Shown: piece by piece, positions 9,584 to 12,817 of the stretch
Numbering within the stretch: position 1 is the stretch's first letter
Layout: every line of letters starts with the position of its first letter
NCBI GenBank assembly: GCA_018257865.1
Contig: JAEUBA010000287.1
Span: forward strand, 1-12,817
Reading direction: 5' to 3'
Length of the DNA stretch: 12,817 nucleotides
From: Stereocaulon alpinum
Taxonomy: Eukaryota > Ascomycota > Lecanoromycetes > Lecanorales > Stereocaulaceae
The notes under the pieces: model-generated
Databases searched by the model: none
What the model was told of the DNA's origin: nothing
The model's input: the letters and a program-made list of their open reading frames with translations, nothing else
Translations under genes and position numbers: made by a program

Positions 9584-10972
9584 TTAGACTTAGAAGGCTT
9601 ATTAAGAAATAATAACTATCTATATATCTCTAAAGACGAAGCCTTAAGGGAAGAACTTATTAATAAATACTATAATAATCTCTTAGTAGGGTATTTTAGC
9701 GCTAAAAAGATATATAAGTTACTTATCTATAAATACTTTTAGTATAGGAGTTCTAAGTAAGTTAATAAGTATATTAAAACTTATAATATTTATTAAAGAA
9801 CTAAGGCTTCCTATTATTATCTCTATAGTAAACTAAGTTCGCTTTCTATTACTAATAAGCTATAGAAGGAGCTCTTAATAGACTTTATTATAAGTCTACC
9901 TCTAAGTAAATATAAGAATATAGTCTATAATACTATTCTAGTAATTATTAATTAATTTATAAAGATAGTAAGGTATATATCTACTATTACTATAATTAAC
10001 GCTACTAAGCTAGCGGATATTTTTTATACTAAGGTAGTATACTATTATAGTATATCTAATAGTATTATTAATAATAGAGGTTTAGTATTTACTAGCGCCT
10101 TCTAGTCGGCTATTTACTTTTACTTTAAGATTAAGTACCGCCTAAGTACCGCCTTTTATCTTTAAACTAATAGTTAGATAGAATACTAGAATTAGGTACT
10201 AAAGTACTACTTACGTATCTTTACTAATAATAAGTAAACTACTTAGGCGAAATAGCTACTAATAGTAGAATTTATATATATAAATAGTCTTTATTCCTCT
10301 ATTAGAATAATACTATTCTACTTAATATATAGATACTATCCTAAACTTCGTTAGAAACTTAAGGATAAGTCCTTAGAGGGGAGAATACCTACTATAAATA
10401 AGAGGATTAGATTATTATAAGTAGTAAGAGATAAAGCTACTAAATACCTATAGCGCGCTAGAGAGTTTTAAGTTAAGTAGTATAATAAAAATTATAAGCC
10501 TTAAAGCTATAAGATTAGAGATTTAGTAATACTATTAACTAAGAATCTTAAGTAAAAATACTTAAGTAAAAAGTTATCTTATAAATTCGTAGGGCCTTTT
10601 AGGATTATTAATAAAGTAGGAGTATAAGCTTATTACCTTCTACTACTATAAACTTATAGGATTTATAATACTTTTTATATCTTATTATTAGAGCTATACT
10701 ACCTTCGCGATAGTAATAAGATATTAGCGAACTTTATATAAGCCCCTAAACTTATTAATAATAATAAGATATAAGAGGTTAAAGAAATTATAGATAAGGT
10801 CTAAGATAAGTAAGGTATTTAGTATAAGGTTAAATAGACTAACTAGAGTAAAGAATATAACTAATAGCTACTAGATAAAAAGCTTAAGGATACCTATAAC
10901 TTAACTTAAGCCTTTAATAAGTAGATAGTTAGTAAGTATATATAATCTCTAGTTCTTTAAATACTACTAATA
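9584..10972 (+). pseudogene. Element C: Ty3/gypsy chromovirus pol 3' part (integrase, chromodomain), 5'-truncated
   Basis: Relic of a third chromovirus polyprotein, read in frame 2. It starts just before the zinc-binding domain (YISKDEALREELINKY at about 9632-9679, NLLVGYFSAKK at about 9686-9718) whose Cys pair near 9782-9793 reads YNIY. The integrase core follows with Asp at 9881-9883 (LLIDFI), Asn for Asp at 10073-10075 and a retained Glu at 10181-10183: again a D-D-35-E layout with one Asp lost. Also visible are FVGPFRIINKVG (about 10588-10623) and a chromodomain-like end at about 10777-10935 (EVKEIIDKV, YKVK*TN, LLDKKLKDTYNL). Protease, RT and RNase H are absent: upstream DNA is the LTR-like segment ending at 9496, then about 87 unassigned bases. 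This copy is fully RIP-saturated, with no CA or TG seen. Its sequence differs clearly from A and B. Confidence 0.9.
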
Positions 10973-11204
10973 GTAGCGAGTAAGTAGCGATAATAATATA
11001 AGTTATAATAATTATAAACCTTATAAGTAAATAGTCTTATACTATAAGTATACTCCTTTATAATTCTTATACTTACTTACTTATACCTTAGTAGGGTAGA
11101 GATAAGATTATATTAATTACTATCTAAATTACTATCTATTATTAGTAAGACGTTATACGTAAGTATCTTTACTAAGTATTAGTAAAGAAAAAGAAAAAAC
11201 CTAA
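10973..11204. other. No recognisable feature
   Basis: AT-rich RIP-saturated DNA downstream of element C. It would be the place for that element's 3' LTR, but I see no clear polypurine tract, LTR ends or repeat of any other LTR-like segment. A short palindrome-like stretch (actactaatagtag) lies near 10962-10975. Confidence 0.5.
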
Positions 11205-11540
11205 CGCTACTTCTATATTAAAGTATAGTTATATAACTTATTCTTTAAGAGCCTTAATATACTCCTAGAGGCTTTTAATCTCTTTTGTATATTTAGCGAT
11301 AGTTTACTCTAGCTCTATAACGCGCTAATTAGCCGCTGCGAGTTATTACTATAAATTAGTAATAATTATAGGGGCTACCTTACTAGTTATTATTATTTAA
11401 CCTATACTTTTCGCTACTAAGTTATTTACTTCCTAATCTTCTTCCTCTTACGCTATACTTATTATATCTAGCCGTTGGTAAAATAACGCCGTACTAATCG
11501 CTATATAGACCGTCGAAACGGCTTTAGGATCTAAATATAT
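11205..11540 (-). pseudogene. Minus-strand coding relic with coiled coil, family unknown
   Basis: On the minus strand one frame gives, from about 11535 leftward, YLDPKAVSTVYIA, then FYQRLD, an acidic EEED block, and a helical segment at about 11243-11365: LAAAN*RVIELE, TIAKYTKEIKSL, EYIKALKE. Hydrophobic residues at heptad-like spacing with Lys/Glu between them indicate a coiled coil, and the in-frame stops mostly fit former Gln. Another frame just upstream (about 11480-11650) reads Asn/Tyr/Ser-rich (SNSSATSPPNIF), so a frameshift or intron may separate two parts. A coiled coil could belong to a transposon gag, the tail of a pogo-type transposase, or a host gene; the sequence does not decide. 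It lies on the same strand as, and downstream of, the LINE relic at the right edge, but LINE ORFs do not normally continue past their 3' tail. Confidence 0.4.
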
Positions 11541-12074
11541 TAGGAGGCGACGTAGCGGAGCTATTAGAATAATATACCTTATAATAATAATTAAGTCTAT
11601 AGTAGCTATCCTTATAATATTAATAAGGAGGAGTATTACCTTAATTATAATTATTATTCCCCGTATAGAAATAAGTCCTATAGGGTAAAGGTATATTAAT
11701 AATATAGTCTATAAGTATTAGTAGCTAGTAATACGCGCCGGTTATATAATAGCGACGTACGATATTAAGTATATATATAAGTTATACCTATAAATAATAT
11801 ATTAGTAGCTAATAATATATACCGATTACGCGATAGTAATATATAATCTTAAGAGAATATTTAGATATTATTATAATAAGAAGAACTATTAACTATATTA
11901 GTAATATTAATTATAATATAGGTACGCTAATATTAGGGAACGTATAAGTTATATTAGGAGTTATAAAGAGAGAAAAGTTAGGGGGAAAGTTATTATTTAT
12001 ATACCTATAGGTCGTCGTCGTTATAACGTCGCTATATATTAAAGCTATTTAAAATAATAATAACTAATAATATA
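11541..12074. other. No certain gene; weak minus-strand coding-like reading
   Basis: AT-rich mutated DNA. The part next to 11541 (to about 11700) reads on the minus strand as an Asn/Tyr/Ser/Pro-rich segment that may be the N-terminal part of the coiled-coil relic in a different frame. Beyond about 11700 I see only TA-rich sequence, including a TATA/ATAT stretch around 11761-11820, without protein, RNA or repeat structure that I can name. Confidence 0.4.
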
Positions 12075-12089
12075 ATTGATTGATTGATT
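12075..12089 (-). repeat. Short (ATTG)n / (CAAT)n tract, possible LINE 3' tail
   Basis: Nearly four copies of a tetranucleotide: ATTG three times plus ATT on the + strand. It keeps three intact TG dinucleotides where neighbouring DNA has almost none. It lies on the downstream (3') side of the minus-strand LINE-like relic. Several non-LTR retrotransposon families end in short tandem repeats instead of poly(A), so this may mark the element's 3' end. It is a short microsatellite and could be unrelated. Confidence 0.55.
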
Positions 12090-12149
12090 TATACGCCTAT
12101 TCTAGTATCTATATATACTAATAAGGGTGTTCTCTTATATTATTAGGAA

Positions 12150-12817
12150 ATCTAGGGGGGTTGAAGGCCCTCTAGACGTAAAAGAAACCTTTCTAGAGTC
12201 GCCCCTTCTAGCTAAAAACTTTCGCTTATTAGCTTACTTATTATTTTACTCCGCCTATCTAACCTCGCTGCTAGGCTCTATAATATTAGTAATAATAATC
12301 TCCGTTACCCTAATAGGCCCTATAATACTCTAGTAGCTCCGCCGCCTTTAGCTTCTACTTACGCTTAGGCTTCTTTATCTTTAGGGTTTTTATTACCGGT
12401 TCTACTTTAATAGGGAGTTTAGACTAGGAGAGCTATTCCTTAGTAAGTCGATACTACGTTAAGAATCCTAACCTAACTAGCTATCTTATAGCCGCTCTTA
12501 TACTAGTAACCTTAGCTAGTATAGTCTTAATATTATAAGTCTCTACCTCTTTAATAAGCTCCCTTTAAGTATCGCTAAGCTTTAGGTAGTATAGGAGAAT
12601 ATACTTTATATCCTAATTCCTCTATCTATAACTATAGTAGGTACTATAGACCCCTAGTACTTTCGCCTTATAAAGGAAGTAGTTAAACTTATTCTTCCTA
12701 CTTTAGAGTTAGACTACTATTAAGCTTTCTACCTTCCTAAGCTTTAGGTAGTAGTTATACCTTTCTCTAAATAATAGTTTATTCTATATAGGTATATAAG
12801 AGTACTTAGGGATAGTA
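12150..12817 (-). pseudogene. Probable LINE (Tad-like non-LTR retrotransposon) ORF2 C-terminal relic
   Basis: The minus strand reads as protein in one frame from the right edge leftward. Segments include ERYNYYLKLRKVESLIVV, then KNKFNYFLYKAKVLGVYS, DIKYILLYYLKLSD, a helical ELIKEVETYNIKTILAKVTS, and IRAAIR*LVRLGFLT, ending in a Lys-rich tail (IKKPKRK, about 12355-12380). This layout (short arm, a zinc-knuckle-like Cys/His block with ligands now Tyr at about 12583-12660, then helices ending in a Leu/Gly-Phe-Leu block) matches the C-terminal end of fungal Tad-like LINE ORF2 proteins, downstream of their RNase H. The rest of ORF2 would lie beyond 12817. The exact stop is lost; from about 12330 to 12150 the reading fades into probable 3' UTR. 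Family assignment rests on pattern recognition only. Confidence 0.5.

Larger units (their letters stand above)
1..12817. other. RIP-mutated AT-rich repeat block
   Basis: The whole window shows the signature of repeat-induced point mutation, the premeiotic C-to-T process of filamentous ascomycetes that prefers CpA. Directly visible are near absence of CA and TG dinucleotides (six in total in bases 1-1020 by hand count), great excess of TA, abundant CG, and TAA/TAG codons scattered through otherwise conserved transposon proteins. Only two ATGs were seen on the + strand (2060-2062 and 5266-5268). Cys and His codons at conserved sites have become Tyr, Asp has become Asn and Glu has become Lys, as expected from C-to-T on either strand. 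That the host is Pezizomycotina is an inference from this pattern plus the element types. Confidence 0.93.

Noticed and set aside
12106..12333. Open reading frame on the + strand (68 codons from a GTG at 12127), very hydrophobic
   Set aside because: It starts at GTG, which is not a normal fungal start, has no ATG, and lies antisense to the LINE-like minus-strand relic. Its Leu/Ile-rich product is what the complement of a Lys/Gln/Glu-rich sequence with TA excess gives. A small membrane protein cannot be fully excluded.
12334..12817. Plus-strand membrane-like readings such as NLTSYLIAALILVTLASIVL
   Set aside because: The frame is broken by many stops, and the minus-strand reading over the same bases is better balanced in charged residues and fits a known protein end.
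1..12817. A mitochondrial or AT-rich bacterial genome as the source
   Set aside because: The composition is not simply AT-rich: CpG is common while CpA/TpG is nearly absent, and the proteins are fungal-type Ty3 retrotransposons full of TAA/TAG, which no alternative genetic code would fix together with the catalytic Asp-to-Asn and Cys-to-Tyr changes.
1..12817. tRNA, rRNA, CRISPR arrays, riboswitches
   Set aside because: No cloverleaf consensus boxes, rRNA cores or regularly spaced repeats were seen; RIP would also have destroyed most such signals.

Overview
This window reads as a transposon graveyard from a filamentous ascomycete (Pezizomycotina) with very strong repeat-induced point mutation (RIP). 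CpA and its complement TpG have almost vanished: by eye I count three of each in the first 1,020 bases and none between about 9,497 and 11,285. TpA, TAA and TAG are extremely common, while CpG is still frequent, so this is not ordinary CpG decay. Only two ATGs were found on the + strand (2060, 5266). No intact gene, tRNA, rRNA or CRISPR array was seen. The genes below are relics, recognised because a conserved protein reads through many in-frame TAA/TAG codons in one constant frame.

Layout. 3-1037 (+): end of a Ty3/gypsy chromovirus pol (integrase core plus chromodomain), cut by the left edge (element A). 1038-2620: no confident gene; a purine tract, a G-rich stretch and coding-like translations, mostly on the minus strand. 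2621-2985: LTR/leader-like DNA with a TATA box. 2986-9258 (+): a nearly full-length Ty3/gypsy chromovirus (element B) with gag in frame 1, then pol in frame 3 (C2H2 finger, protease, reverse transcriptase, RNase H, integrase, chromodomain). 9250-9496: a less mutated LTR-like segment with a tandem 27-bp repeat. 9584-10972 (+): a third, 5'-truncated chromovirus pol (element C: zinc-binding domain, integrase, chromodomain). 10973-11204: nothing recognised. 11205-11540 (-): a coiled-coil coding relic. 11541-12074: nothing certain. 12075-12089: an (ATTG)n tract. About 12150-12817 (-): probable C-terminal end of a Tad-like LINE ORF2, running off the right edge.

The genes do not work together as a pathway. 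They are dead mobile elements piled up in AT-rich, probably heterochromatic DNA. The visible damage includes the reverse transcriptase and integrase active sites and the zinc ligands, and most of it is of the C-to-T / G-to-A type that RIP makes. I found no evidence of a new functional system. The most interesting signals are the uneven RIP saturation along the window, the unmatched LTR-like sequences around element B, and the unassigned minus-strand coding-like relics at 1270-2600 and 11205-11540.
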